Made by a program: the position numbers and the translations under genes
NCBI GenBank assembly: GCA_902581585.1
Contig: CACHPB010000002.1
Coordinates: 208,203 to 272,202 of the forward strand
DNA from: an uncultured Pelagibacteraceae bacterium
Lineage (GTDB): Bacteria; Pseudomonadota; Alphaproteobacteria; Pelagibacterales; Pelagibacteraceae
Direction: 5' to 3'
DNA: 64,000 nucleotides
Shown here: positions 1 through 9,673 of the stretch, piece after piece
Numbering within the stretch: position 1 is the first letter of the stretch
Layout: each line of letters starts with the position of its first letter
The notes under the pieces: generated by a model
Database searches by the model: none
Told to the model about the DNA's origin: nothing
What the model saw: the letters and a program-made list of their open reading frames with translations, nothing else

Positions 1-728
1 CTATTGGGGGTAATCTTTCTCATGAATTTGTAATTATTGCTGATACTGGGGAAAGTAAAATTTACACAGACAAAAGAATATTTGATGTGAATAGCTCATC
101 TACTTTATTGGAAAAAAATTCGCTTACTGAATTAAGACAGCAATATGACAAATTTTATTCTGTTACAGATGAGAAATTTGACCAGAAAGAATTTGTAAAA
201 GGAGTTCCGGAAGAATTTAGAGTAAACACAAAAGGAATAGAGGTAGGTCATATATTCTATTTTGGAGATAAATATTCAAAACCAATGAATGCTGCAGTAG
301 ATTTTAATGGAAAAAAAGAATTTGTTAAAATGGGATCCTATGGAATAGGTGTATCAAGACTGGTAGGTGCCATAATTGAGGCTAAATACAATGATAAAGA
401 TGAAATAATGAAATGGCCCATATCAGTTGCTCCTTATCATTGTGCAATAATACCAATGGTTAGAAAGAATGACACAACAAACTTAGAAAAATCAAATAAA
501 ATTTTTGAATATTTTAAGTCTAGAAATATAGATGCTATCATTGATGATACTGAAGAAAATATTTCAGCAAAAATTAGGAAATTTAATTTAATTGGTATTC
601 CTTATCAGTTGATTTTAGGAAATAAAACTGAAGGAGACTTGTTTGAGTTTAAAGAAATTAATGGAGAAACTCAGAGATTAAGTATCGAAGACGCTGCATC
701 ACAAATTTTAAAAGTTAAATCAAATTGA
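1..728 (+). CDS. proS: prolyl-tRNA synthetase, C-terminal part (5' end outside window)
   Basis: Charges tRNA-Pro with proline in the cytosol. The reading frame is open from the window edge (codons from base 3), so the gene is cut by the window and a GTG at 87 is an internal codon, not the start. Visible class II synthetase features are a GGNLSHEF stretch at the very start, a motif 3 region around GSYGIGVSRLVGAI, and a C-terminal anticodon-binding domain (SVAPYHCAIIPM to the end). The stop overlaps the start of the next gene by 4 bases (TTGA), which suggests translational coupling to lolC/E. The identification is secure from motif order. The length of the missing N-terminal part cannot be judged. 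Confidence 0.93.
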   Translation, partial: IGGNLSHEFVIIADTGESKIYTDKRIFDVNSSSTLLEKNSLTELRQQYDKFYSVTDEKFDQKEFVKGVPEEFRVNTKGIEVGHIFYFGDKYSKPMNAAVDFNGKKEFVKMGSYGIGVSRLVGAIIEAKYNDKDEIMKWPISVAPYHCAIIPMVRKNDTTNLEKSNKIFEYFKSRNIDAIIDDTEENISAKIRKFNLIGIPYQLILGNKTEGDLFEFKEINGETQRLSIEDAASQILKVKSN

Positions 729-1936
729 TCTCACAGTTAGAAAGAGAAGTTACATTTAGATTTTTAAAAACTCGAAAAAATGACGGTTTTTTAAATATAA
801 TTTCAATCTTTTCTTTTATTGGAATTTCATTAGGGGTTGCAGTTTTAATTATTGTTATGTCAGTAATGAATGGTTTTAGAACCGAATTAATATCTAAAAT
901 TGTAGGTTTTAATGCTCATGCAGTAGTTCAACCGGGAAATAAACCTTTAGAATATATACAAGATTTAGATTTTGCCAAAAATATAGTTTCAAATGATGGA
1001 GAAGCAGTAATATTGAATAAATATAATACTAAAGGTGTCTTTCTAAAAGGATATCAAGAAAGTGATTTTAAAAACCTTCAAATAGTAAAAAATGAGGAAT
1101 TTTTTGGATCAAAAAACTTAAATGATAATACTATTTCTATTGGTAAAGAATTAAGCTTTAATTTGAATGTCAATATTGGTGACATTATTACAATCATGTC
1201 TCCCGTTGGAATTCAAACTTTAGTGGGTAATCTTCCTAAACAAGAAAACTTTAAGATAGTTTCAATTTTTGATAGTGGTTTATCTGACTTTAATGAAAAT
1301 ATTGCATATATAAATTTGGAGACGCTTGAGAGTTTTTTTAATAAGAATAAAGAAGATAGGTTCATAGAATTTTATTTTAAAGATCCAAAAAATATAGAAA
1401 TTCATAAAAAAAATTTAACAGTCATGTTTCCAGATTCACCGGTCAGTACCTGGTCAGATATGAATAAATCATTATTTTCAGCCTTGAAAGTAGAAAGAAA
1501 TGTTATGTTTATAATTCTTTTTTTGATAATTATTGTTGCAGCTTTTAATATCATATCTGGACTAACAATTTTAGTCAAAAACAAAACAAGAGATATAGGT
1601 ATCCTAAAATCAATTGGAGTCTCTAACAAATCGATAACAAAAATCTTTTTTTTAGTGGGTTTTTCCATAGGAACATCAGCAACATTATTTGGAGTGTTTG
1701 TTGGAACCCTTTTTTCTATTTATGTTGAGAATATCAGACAATTTATCTCAAATATATTTGGCATTTCTCTTTTCCCAGAAGATATTTATATTTTAAATTC
1801 TATGCCTTCCGAAATAAATATAAATTCAATAATAATAATCTCTCTTTGTTCAATAATTGCAACAATTTTAGTATCGATATATCCCGCTTCAAAGGCATCT
1901 TCCTTAGATACAGTTAAAACTCTTAAATATGAATAA
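725..1936 (+). CDS. lolC: lipoprotein-releasing ABC transporter permease LolC/LolE
   Basis: Inner-membrane subunit that extracts outer-membrane lipoproteins and passes them to LolA. The 403-residue protein has the family layout: a cytoplasmic N-terminus followed by one membrane span (about residues 22-47, ending in the family motif VMSVMNGFR), a large periplasmic domain, then three C-terminal spans (about 260-285, 305-335, 365-392). The start is TTG, embedded in the proS stop as TTGA; no ATG fits, and the N-terminal REVTFRFLKTRK-type sequence is where family members begin. It overlaps lolD by 8 bases. As in many alphaproteobacteria there is a single LolC/E-type gene, so a homodimeric permease is likely (inference). 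Confidence 0.93.
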   Translation: MISQLEREVTFRFLKTRKNDGFLNIISIFSFIGISLGVAVLIIVMSVMNGFRTELISKIVGFNAHAVVQPGNKPLEYIQDLDFAKNIVSNDGEAVILNKYNTKGVFLKGYQESDFKNLQIVKNEEFFGSKNLNDNTISIGKELSFNLNVNIGDIITIMSPVGIQTLVGNLPKQENFKIVSIFDSGLSDFNENIAYINLETLESFFNKNKEDRFIEFYFKDPKNIEIHKKNLTVMFPDSPVSTWSDMNKSLFSALKVERNVMFIILFLIIIVAAFNIISGLTILVKNKTRDIGILKSIGVSNKSITKIFFLVGFSIGTSATLFGVFVGTLFSIYVENIRQFISNIFGISLFPEDIYILNSMPSEININSIIIISLCSIIATILVSIYPASKASSLDTVKTLKYE

Positions 1937-2612
1937 TTATATTAAAATTAAAAATTTAACAAAAAAATATGAGAAAAATAAATCTATAAAAGTTTTAAAT
2001 AATATTACATTTAATTTTGAACCTGGAAAAACTTACTCTATAATGGGTCCTTCAGGATCAGGAAAATCAACATTACTTAATTTATTATCTTTGATCGATA
2101 ACCCCACAACAGGCTCAATCGAAATCAGCAAAAATAAAATAAAGTTAAATAATAAGGTTAAAAATGATTCAATTAGAGCAAATAAAATAGGAATTATTTA
2201 TCAAGACAAAAACTTATTGTCGGATTTTACAGCTTTAGAAAATGTTTATTTACCTAACTTATTAGTATCTAAAGAAAAACAAAAATCTATAGAACTTGCA
2301 AAAAGATTGATTAAAAATGTAGGCATGTCATCCAGAATGAACCATTTTCCTAATGAATTGTCTGGTGGTGAAAATCAGCGTATTGCTATAGCTAGGGCAT
2401 TAATTAATAACCCTGATATTATATTAGCTGATGAACCAACTGGTAGTCTAGACTCTGATAATGCAAAACTTATATTTAAGATCCTATTTAATTTAAAAAA
2501 TAAAAATAGAATCATAATTTTTGCAACTCACAATAGATATTTTGCAAATATGGCAGATTGTAAAATTATGATGAATGATGGTAATATACAAATCATCAAT
2601 GCTACAATCTAA
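1929..2612 (+). CDS. lolD: lipoprotein-releasing ABC transporter ATPase LolD
   Basis: ATPase that powers lipoprotein release with LolC/E at the inner membrane. It is 227 residues, usual for the family. Walker A is GPSGSGKST at about residues 40-48, the ABC signature LSGGENQR at 144-151, Walker B IILADEP at 164-170, and the H-loop histidine lies in ATHNR near residue 205. It overlaps the permease upstream by 8 bases, and its 3' end overlaps dnaE by about 14 bases, so the three genes are probably co-transcribed. Confidence 0.95.
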   Translation: MNNYIKIKNLTKKYEKNKSIKVLNNITFNFEPGKTYSIMGPSGSGKSTLLNLLSLIDNPTTGSIEISKNKIKLNNKVKNDSIRANKIGIIYQDKNLLSDFTALENVYLPNLLVSKEKQKSIELAKRLIKNVGMSSRMNHFPNELSGGENQRIAIARALINNPDIILADEPTGSLDSDNAKLIFKILFNLKNKNRIIIFATHNRYFANMADCKIMMNDGNIQIINATI

Positions 2613-5600
2613 AAAAAAATCTTTTAATCAAATTAAAATTCACACTCAATATTCAATTTGTGAAGGTGCGTTAAAAATTGAAAGTCTAAAAGACTATTGC
2701 AAGAAAAATAAGATACCTTCCGTTGGTTTAAGTGATACTTATAATTTATCAGGTGCGTTAGAATTTTCTGAAAATATTTCATCTGTAGGTACACAACCTA
2801 TAATAGGCTCACAAATTCAATTTAGATTTAAAAATACTTATGGACTTATTCCACTTATTGCCAAAAACTATGTTGGTTATAAAAATATAATTGAACTGTC
2901 TTCAAAATCTTATTTAGAAAATACTGATAAAGACCAGCCACATTGTTCGATTGATGATTTAATAAAATATAGTGATGGAATAATTGTTCTCTCTGGATCA
3001 GTTAATAATTTGATTGGTAGTATTTTTAATAAAGGATTACTTGATGAGTTAGATGAGTTAATAATACAATTAAACAAAAATTTTAAAGAAAATTTTTATT
3101 TAGAAATTCAAAGACATGGAGACAAGAACGAAAAAGAATTTGAAATTTTCAATCTTAATCTTTCAAAAAAATATGAAATACCAATTATAGCAACTAACGA
3201 GGTTTACTATTTGAATAAGGAAATGCATGAAGCTCATGACGCTTTAATGTGTATTGGACAAAAAACTTATATAAATGATCAAAAAAGACTAAAATTAAAT
3301 AATAATCACTATTTAAAGTCATCAAATGAAATGACAGAAATCTTTAAAGATTTACCTGAGGCATTAGAAAATAATTATAATTTACCTTATAGATGCAACT
3401 TCAGACCTGTTCCTTCAAAGCCAATACTGCCTAATATTAGCTCAGATACTATTGATATTAACCTTAAATTAAAAAAAGACTCATTTAATGGTCTGGAGAA
3501 AAAATTTAAAACCGATCAAGAGCTAATAAAAACAATATCAAATAATATTAAAATTAAAGAAACTTATAAAGATAGGTTAAATCATGAAATAAAAATAATA
3601 ACTGAAATGAATTATTCAGGATATTTCTTAATTGTTTCAGACTATATAAAGTGGGCAAAAGATAATAATATACCAGTTGGTCCTGGTAGAGGATCTGGCG
3701 CAGGTTCGTTAGTCGCATGGTGTTTATCTATAACAGATGTTGATCCAATAAAATTCAATTTAATTTTTGAAAGATTTTTAAATCCTGATAGGATTTCTAT
3801 GCCTGATTTTGATATTGATTTTTGTGAGGAAAAAAGAGACCAAGTCTTCAAATATTTGACAACTAAATATAAAGATAGTGTCGCTCACATTATAACATTT
3901 GGAAAACTTAAAGCTAGAATGGTTATAAGGGATGTCGGACGTGTATTAGGACTGCCCTATGGTTTTGTAGATAGTATCTGTAAAATGATACCATTTGATC
4001 CATCTAGGCCATTAACCTTACAAGAAAGTATCAATGTAGAACCAAGATTACAAAAATTAATTAATGAGGACAAAAGAGTTAGTCGTCTAATTGAGCTGTC
4101 ATTAAAGCTTGAAGGTCTAAATAGAAATGTTGCAACTCATGCAGCCGGTGTTGTTATAGCTGATAAAAAATTAACAGAAACTGTTCCTTTGTACAAGGAC
4201 TCTTCTGCGGATTTATTACTACCTTCTACGCAATTTGACATGTATTCAGCTGAAAATGCTGGATTGGTTAAATTTGATTTTTTGGGCTTAAAAACCTTAA
4301 CTGTAATCAACAAGACTCAAAAACTTGTAAAAAAAAAAAACTTAAATTTTAAAATTGAAACTATTAATTACGAAGATCAAAAAGTATTTGACCTTTTGTC
4401 TAGTGGTAAAACAGTTGGATTATTTCAATTAGAGAGCTCTGGTATGAAAGATGCTTTAATCAACATGAGACCCAATCATTTAGAGGATATTATTGCATTA
4501 GTTGCTTTATATAGACCTGGTCCTATGAGTAATATCCCTATTTATAACGATTGCAAACACGGAAATAGAGAACCTGATTATTTACATCCCAAATTAGAGG
4601 AGATTTTAAAACCGACTTATGGTGTGATTATTTATCAAGAACAAGTTATGCAAATTGCTCAAGTATTATCTGGGTTTACCGCAGGTGAAGCTGACATATT
4701 AAGAAGAGCTATGGGTAAAAAAAAAAGAGCAGAGCTTGAAAAACAAAAAGAAAGATTTGTTGAGGGAGCTTATAATAATGGAATTAGTAAAGATGTTGCT
4801 GCTGGTATTTTTTTAAAAATTGAACCTTTTGCTGAATATGGATTTAATAAAAGCCATGCTGCTGCATATGCAATAATAGCATATCAGACTGCATTTTTGA
4901 AAACATACTATCCTCATGAGTTCTTTGCCGCTTCTATGTCGATGGAACTTTCAAACCAAAAAAAATTAAGTGAATTTTATGAGGAACTAAAAAGATTGAG
5001 TATAAATATAATTCGTCCAGATATTAATAAATGTAATGCTGACTTCTCCTCAGATGGCAAAAATTTTCTTTACGCTTTAGGAGCAGTTAAAAATGTTGGA
5101 TTTGAAGCAATTTCAAATATTGTAGAGGAGAGAACTAAAAATGGGGAGTTCAAAGATCTAACAGACTTTATAAATCGTATTAACCCAAAAGACATAAACA
5201 AATTACAATTGGAAGGACTTGTAAAAGCTGGAGCTTTTGATAGTTTGAATAAGAATAGACAGTCGATATACAATTCTATACCTAATATTATTTTAAAATC
5301 AAAAAATATATTTGAAAATAATTCAGCAAACCAAATAGATTTATTTAAAGAAGAAAACGATGAGACTTATTTAGATATTATTGAAGATTGGAATGTAGAT
5401 GTAAAATTATCAAAAGAATTTGAGACCTTGGGCTTCTTTATTTCTGACCATCCTCTAAATCAGTATAAATCACTTTTTAGTCAATATAATATTACCAATT
5501 ATGAAGCGTTTAATTCAAATGAAAGCATTTTAAGTTCAAATATTGCATCCACAATATTAAAGGTTCAAGAAAAAAAAACACAAAAAGGAACTTCTTATGC

Positions 5601-6003
5601 AATAATAAAATTTTCTGATCTATCAGGTGTTTTTGAATTGTTTGTATTTTCAGATGTTTTTGAAACTAATAGAGAAATACTTATTGAAGGTAATTCTGTT
5701 ATGATTACTCTAGTTAAAAATTATGTAGATGAAAATAAAATACAAAAGAAAATCAATATAAGAAAAATCATATCTATGAAAGAGGTGATTGATAAGCCAT
5801 TAGATGAAGTAGTAATAAAAGTTAAAAATATAGATGATATTGTAAAAATTAATAAATTAAGTTTAGAACCAGGGAAGACTAAAGTGATAATTGATATTGA
5901 ATTTGATACAAAAAAGATGTCTTTTCAACTAAATGAAAAAAGAAAAATAGATCATAAAATGCTCAATTTAATAAGAAATCAGGAAAATATCGATGTTCTT
6001 TAA
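2599..6003 (+). CDS. dnaE: DNA polymerase III alpha subunit
   Basis: Catalytic subunit of the replicative polymerase. I place the start at the ATG at 2599 because the PHP domain begins about ten residues later (IKIHTQYSICEGALKI); an in-frame ATG at 2575 would add eight residues and lengthen the overlap with lolD. The PHP domain covers about residues 8-215. The polymerase core shows PGRGSGAGS near 358 and the catalytic aspartates in PDFDIDF near 401-407, followed by YQEQVMQIAQ, the helix-hairpin-helix region and a C-terminal OB fold. About 1,134 residues is normal for DnaE1. The conserved alphaproteobacterial order lolC-lolD-dnaE-rpsB-tsf is present. Confidence 0.96.
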   Translation: MLQSKKKSFNQIKIHTQYSICEGALKIESLKDYCKKNKIPSVGLSDTYNLSGALEFSENISSVGTQPIIGSQIQFRFKNTYGLIPLIAKNYVGYKNIIELSSKSYLENTDKDQPHCSIDDLIKYSDGIIVLSGSVNNLIGSIFNKGLLDELDELIIQLNKNFKENFYLEIQRHGDKNEKEFEIFNLNLSKKYEIPIIATNEVYYLNKEMHEAHDALMCIGQKTYINDQKRLKLNNNHYLKSSNEMTEIFKDLPEALENNYNLPYRCNFRPVPSKPILPNISSDTIDINLKLKKDSFNGLEKKFKTDQELIKTISNNIKIKETYKDRLNHEIKIITEMNYSGYFLIVSDYIKWAKDNNIPVGPGRGSGAGSLVAWCLSITDVDPIKFNLIFERFLNPDRISMPDFDIDFCEEKRDQVFKYLTTKYKDSVAHIITFGKLKARMVIRDVGRVLGLPYGFVDSICKMIPFDPSRPLTLQESINVEPRLQKLINEDKRVSRLIELSLKLEGLNRNVATHAAGVVIADKKLTETVPLYKDSSADLLLPSTQFDMYSAENAGLVKFDFLGLKTLTVINKTQKLVKKKNLNFKIETINYEDQKVFDLLSSGKTVGLFQLESSGMKDALINMRPNHLEDIIALVALYRPGPMSNIPIYNDCKHGNREPDYLHPKLEEILKPTYGVIIYQEQVMQIAQVLSGFTAGEADILRRAMGKKKRAELEKQKERFVEGAYNNGISKDVAAGIFLKIEPFAEYGFNKSHAAAYAIIAYQTAFLKTYYPHEFFAASMSMELSNQKKLSEFYEELKRLSINIIRPDINKCNADFSSDGKNFLYALGAVKNVGFEAISNIVEERTKNGEFKDLTDFINRINPKDINKLQLEGLVKAGAFDSLNKNRQSIYNSIPNIILKSKNIFENNSANQIDLFKEENDETYLDIIEDWNVDVKLSKEFETLGFFISDHPLNQYKSLFSQYNITNYEAFNSNESILSSNIASTILKVQEKKTQKGTSYAIIKFSDLSGVFELFVFSDVFETNREILIEGNSVMITLVKNYVDENKIQKKINIRKIISMKEVIDKPLDEVVIKVKNIDDIVKINKLSLEPGKTKVIIDIEFDTKKMSFQLNEKRKIDHKMLNLIRNQENIDVL

Positions 6004-6077
6004 AAAAGACTTGTTTTTTTTGCTTTATTTTGTAAATAGTTTCATAAATTAATACGCACACAATTTCTGGTTTTATA

Positions 6078-6127
6078 CCTCCGGTCCTTTTTAGGCAGTA
6101 ATTGTGGTGGCACAACCGGGAATAAAT
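6078..6127 (+). promoter_or_regulatory. structured leader RNA of rpsB (candidate r-protein autoregulatory element)
   Basis: The 124 bases between dnaE and the rpsB ATG contain a compact three-way fold. An outer stem pairs CCGG at 6081-6084 with CCGG at 6116-6119. It encloses a small hairpin (CCT 6086-6088 with AGG 6093-6095, T-rich loop) and a second hairpin (TTGTG 6102-6106 with CACAA 6111-6115, loop GTGG). The stems are GC-rich against a very AT-rich background and end eight bases before the ATG at 6128. Ribosomal protein S2 operons in other bacteria are autoregulated through leader RNAs, so this is probably an S2-binding element. The fold was derived by hand. Confidence 0.6.
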
Positions 6128-6916
6128 ATGAAAATACCTAACTTAACAATCGAACAACTTTTAGAAGCTGGCGTACATCTTGGCCATAAAACTTTAAGAT
6201 GGAACCCTAAAATGAAGAAATTTATTTTTGGAAAAAGAGACTCTATTCACATTATTGATTTAACACAAACACTTGAGCTAACTAGAGTAGCTTTAGAAAA
6301 AGTTTACTCCACAATTTTATCAGGTGGAAAAATTTTATTTATTTCAACAAAAAAACAAGCATCTGAGGCAATAGCAGAATTAGCAAATGAAACAGATCAG
6401 TATTTTGTAAACTATAGATGGTTAGGTGGTATGCTTACAAATTGGGGAACAATATCTAACTCAATTAAAAAATTGGACAAAATTAACTCAGATTTAAGCT
6501 CTGAGAACAGAGGTTTTACCAAGAAAGAATTATTAAAAATGAGTGGTCAAAGAGATAAATTACAAAGATCATTAGGTGGTATATCTAGTATGAAAAAAGT
6601 GCCTGACCTTGTCTTTATAATTGATACTAATTATGAGTCACTAGCTATTAAAGAGTCTATAAAATTAGGTATTCCAATTATAGCAGTTTTAGATACAAAT
6701 TCTAATCCAGATGGTATTGATTTTCCAATACCAGGCAACGATGATGCAAGAAGATCAATTGATCTATATTGTTCTCTTTTAAAAGAAACTATAAAAAATG
6801 CAAAACAAGAGGTACCACAAAATCCTTCCAGCAATAAAGAAAATGAAGAAATTAAAATTGATACATCTAAAATAGAAAAGTCTGAAAAAGAAAAAGTAGA
6901 GACTAAACTTAATTAG
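6128..6916 (+). CDS. rpsB: 30S ribosomal protein S2
   Basis: Component of the small ribosomal subunit. I choose the ATG at 6128 (protein begins MKIPNLTIEQ) rather than the in-frame GTG at 6104, because 6104 lies inside a stem of the leader RNA and S2 proteins begin a few residues before the LLEAGVHLGHKT motif. Typical S2 sequence follows: RWNPKMKKFIFGKRD, NYRWLGGMLTNW and a central helical hairpin. The C-terminal tail after about residue 225 is Lys/Glu-rich and probably disordered. It is followed after 29 bases by tsf, the usual rpsB-tsf operon. Confidence 0.95.
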   Translation: MKIPNLTIEQLLEAGVHLGHKTLRWNPKMKKFIFGKRDSIHIIDLTQTLELTRVALEKVYSTILSGGKILFISTKKQASEAIAELANETDQYFVNYRWLGGMLTNWGTISNSIKKLDKINSDLSSENRGFTKKELLKMSGQRDKLQRSLGGISSMKKVPDLVFIIDTNYESLAIKESIKLGIPIIAVLDTNSNPDGIDFPIPGNDDARRSIDLYCSLLKETIKNAKQEVPQNPSSNKENEEIKIDTSKIEKSEKEKVETKLN

Positions 6917-6945
6917 AAAAATAAATTTTTATTACAGGAAAATAA

Positions 6946-7797
6946 ATGAGTGATATAGAAAAAGTAAAACAATTAAGAAAGTCAACTGGTGCAGGATTTA
7001 AAGATTGTAATGCTGCATTAAAAGAGTCAAATGGAGATTTAGATAAAGCTGCTGAAATTTTAAGAGTTAAAGGTATAGCGAAAGCCTCCAAAAAAATGGG
7101 TAGAAGTGCTAAAGAGGGTGTCATTGTAACATCTGGCAATGAAAAAAAAATGTCTTTTTTGGAGGTAAATTGTGAAACGGACTTTGTTGCAAAAAATGAA
7201 GATTTTATCGATTTCGCTAAAGAATTAAGCAAATTGAATAATGAGCATTCATCGAATTTAGAGGATTTAAAAAATTCTAAAATGAAAAATAACAAAACTG
7301 TTGATGAAAATTTGATAGCTTTAATAGCAAAAATTGGTGAAAAAATAACAATAGGTAGATCAAAAACATTGAGTTACGAAGCTTCAAGAAATTTTGTTTA
7401 TCAACACTCAATTATTAAAGACAATGTCTCAAAATTAGCTGTTATTGTGTCTATAAAAACTCTTGAAAAAAACGAAAAAATCGACGCTTTTGGAAAACAA
7501 TTATCTATGCATATAGCTGCATCAAATCCAATTTCCATAAATTCAAATGAACTTGATAAAGAAATAATAAACAAAGAAATTAATTTAATTGAAGAAGAAT
7601 TAAAAAACTCAGGTAAGCCAGATGAAATTGTAAAAAAAATAAGTTTAGGCAAAATCAATAAATTTAAAGATGAAAATAGCCTTATGACACAAGACTGGGT
7701 TATGGATCCTAAATTTAAAGTGAAGGATATTGTTAAGAGTTTAGAAATCTCAAATTTTAAAATAAATGGATTTGTTAGAATAAAGATTGGCGAATAA
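6946..7797 (+). CDS. tsf: elongation factor Ts
   Basis: Guanine nucleotide exchange factor for EF-Tu. The N-terminal UBA-like domain ([19 protein letters not shown], about residues 5-50) and the core EF-Tu contact ([15 protein letters not shown], about 78-92) are clear, and 283 residues is normal. Its TAA shares one base with the ATG of frr (TAATG). In most alphaproteobacteria pyrH (UMP kinase) lies between tsf and frr. Here there is no room for it. Confidence 0.96.
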   Translation: MSDIEKVKQLRKSTGAGFKDCNAALKESNGDLDKAAEILRVKGIAKASKKMGRSAKEGVIVTSGNEKKMSFLEVNCETDFVAKNEDFIDFAKELSKLNNEHSSNLEDLKNSKMKNNKTVDENLIALIAKIGEKITIGRSKTLSYEASRNFVYQHSIIKDNVSKLAVIVSIKTLEKNEKIDAFGKQLSMHIAASNPISINSNELDKEIINKEINLIEEELKNSGKPDEIVKKISLGKINKFKDENSLMTQDWVMDPKFKVKDIVKSLEISNFKINGFVRIKIGE

Positions 7798-8348
7798 TGT
7801 TCCAAGAAATTAACTATAAAAATAAAATGTTAAAAACCTACGAAGTTTTTAACCAAGAATTGGGTTCTTTAAGAACCGGCAGAGCAAATGCTAATATGCT
7901 TGATATTGTTAAAGTGGAGGTATATGGACAAAAATTACCTATTAATCAATTAGGAAGTATTACTACACCTGAACCTAGAACTATAAATATTCAAGTATGG
8001 GACGCAGCTAATATTGCTCATATTGACTCAGCAATCAAAAAATCAGAATTAGGACTTAACCCTCAAATAGACGGTCAATTGATTAGATTACCAATTCCAG
8101 ATCTGAGCGAGGAAAGACGTATGGAAATGAAAAAAATAATAAAATCAATGGGAGAAAAATGTAAAATATCAATTAGAAATATTAGAAGAGAAGCTAATGA
8201 TGAGTTAAAAAAACTGTTAAAGAGCAAAGAAATTTCAGAAGATGATCTTAAAAAAAAAGAAAAAATTATTCAGGAATACACGGATGAACAAATAAATGTA
8301 ATAGATGATAGAGTATCTACAAAGGAAAAAGAAATAATGACAATATGA
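7797..8348 (+). CDS. frr: ribosome recycling factor
   Basis: Splits post-termination ribosomes together with EF-G. The 183-residue protein shows the family core: ELGSLRTGRANANMLD near residues 22-37, a PINQLGSITTPEPRTI segment, and the helical C-terminal ERRMEMKKIIKSMGEKCKISIRN region. The gene starts inside the tsf stop and overlaps uppS by 4 bases (ATGA), so it is translationally coupled on both sides. Confidence 0.96.
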   Translation: MFQEINYKNKMLKTYEVFNQELGSLRTGRANANMLDIVKVEVYGQKLPINQLGSITTPEPRTINIQVWDAANIAHIDSAIKKSELGLNPQIDGQLIRLPIPDLSEERRMEMKKIIKSMGEKCKISIRNIRREANDELKKLLKSKEISEDDLKKKEKIIQEYTDEQINVIDDRVSTKEKEIMTI

Positions 8349-9025
8349 GTTCGCCAACACATGTAGCCATAATTATGGATGGAAATGGCAGGTGGGGTAT
8401 TAAGAAAAAAAATTCAAGAAATTATGGACATTCCAATGGTATTAAAGTTGTAGAAAGTATCATTAACGCAGCAATATCAAAAAAAATAAAATATTTAACT
8501 TTATATACATTTTCGACTGAAAATTGGAAAAGACCAAAGCAAGAAGTTAATTTTCTTATAAAACTGTTAGAGACTTACATTGATAAAGAAATAAACAAAA
8601 TGCTTAAGAATAATATTAAATTAAAAATAATAGGTAATTTAACCAAATTTCCTATATCACTTAAAAAAAAATTAAATAAAGCTGAAAAATTATCAAATAG
8701 AAATACCAAAATTCAAATTAATATAGCTTTAAATTATGGATCTAAAGAAGAAATAATAAAATCTGTAAAAAAACTATATAATCAAAATAAATCAATAAAC
8801 GAGAAAAATATATCTGATAATCTTTATACAAAAGACATACCAGATCCAGAGATATTAATAAGAACTGGCAACAGGAACAGACTTAGTAACTTTTTATTAT
8901 GGCAACTATCTTATACAGAAATATTTTTTATCAGTAAACTTTGGCCAGATTTTAATAATAAAGATTTTGATAAAATTATTTCAAAATTTAATAAAGTAAA
9001 AAGAAATTTTGGTGGTATTAAATGA
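8345..9025 (+). CDS. uppS: undecaprenyl diphosphate synthase
   Basis: Cis-prenyltransferase that makes the C55 lipid carrier for peptidoglycan and O-antigen precursors. The catalytic signature MDGNGRWG lies at about residues 11-18, with the aspartate that binds the diphosphate, followed by YTFSTENWKRP near 55-65 and the C-terminal RTGNRNRLSNFLLWQLSYTE signature region near 177-196. At 226 residues it is slightly short but complete. It overlaps frr and cdsA by 4 bases each within the envelope operon. Confidence 0.95.
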   Translation: MSSPTHVAIIMDGNGRWGIKKKNSRNYGHSNGIKVVESIINAAISKKIKYLTLYTFSTENWKRPKQEVNFLIKLLETYIDKEINKMLKNNIKLKIIGNLTKFPISLKKKLNKAEKLSNRNTKIQINIALNYGSKEEIIKSVKKLYNQNKSINEKNISDNLYTKDIPDPEILIRTGNRNRLSNFLLWQLSYTEIFFISKLWPDFNNKDFDKIISKFNKVKRNFGGIK

Positions 9026-9672
9026 AAAACCTTAGTAAAAGATTTTTTTCATCCTTAATTTTAATATTTATTATATATTTATCGCTATTAAACTCTTATT
9101 TTTTGTTTATACTTTTGGGTTTAATAGGCTTTTATTCTTTTAAAGAATTTACAAATATCTTTGATAGAATATTTAAGAATCATTTTTACTTATTTCTTAC
9201 AAACTTAGTAATACTTCTATATTTAATTTGCTTCTTGCTTTCAATTTGGTTTTTTTTAATTCCATTCAATAATGAAAAAACAATCTCAATTATTTTTATA
9301 TTGTTAATTTGCGCTTTAACAGATATCGGAGGATATTTATTTGGAAAAACTATAGGTGGAAAAAAATTTGGCAAAATAAGCCCAAATAAAACCTATTCTG
9401 GTGTTTTAGGATCTTTAACACTACCATTAGCTTTGTATTACATTTTTTTTAATAATTTAAATTTCTACATTGACTTTAAAATAAATGTAATAACTTTGAT
9501 CATTTCAGTATCTATCATATCGCAAATAGGAGATTTAATTATTTCATTTTTTAAAAGAAAAGCTAATATCAAAGATACTGGATCTATCATACCAGGTCAT
9601 GGAGGACTGCTAGATAGAATTGACGGAATTCTTTTGGGTTTACCTTTGGGAATTATTTTGATTTCAAATTAA
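9022..9672 (+). CDS. cdsA: phosphatidate cytidylyltransferase
   Basis: Integral membrane enzyme that makes CDP-diacylglycerol from phosphatidate and CTP, the branch point of phospholipid synthesis. Several hydrophobic spans are evident. The family motifs TDIGGYLFGKTIGGKK and the C-terminal signature GDLIISFFKRKANIKDTG followed by PGHGGLLDRIDG are intact. At 216 residues it is shorter than the roughly 270-285 of enterobacterial CdsA because N-terminal spans are reduced, which is common in alphaproteobacteria. It overlaps uppS by 4 bases and is separated from dxr by 1 base. Confidence 0.94.
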   Translation: MKNLSKRFFSSLILIFIIYLSLLNSYFLFILLGLIGFYSFKEFTNIFDRIFKNHFYLFLTNLVILLYLICFLLSIWFFLIPFNNEKTISIIFILLICALTDIGGYLFGKTIGGKKFGKISPNKTYSGVLGSLTLPLALYYIFFNNLNFYIDFKINVITLIISVSIISQIGDLIISFFKRKANIKDTGSIIPGHGGLLDRIDGILLGLPLGIILISN

Positions 9673-9673
9673 T

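Noticed and set aside
1402..1668. Minus-strand frames of 60-130 codons inside lolC, tsf, tpiA, manC and other genes
   Set aside because: They lie wholly inside well-identified genes, have no ribosome sites or family motifs, and reflect the AT-rich codon composition.
2575..2598. Upstream ATG for dnaE
   Set aside because: It adds eight residues without family similarity and increases overlap with lolD; the ATG at 2599 fits the PHP domain start better, though not decisively.
6104..6127. GTG start extending RpsB by eight residues
   Set aside because: The GTG lies within a stem of the leader RNA, and S2 proteins start close to the ATG at 6128.
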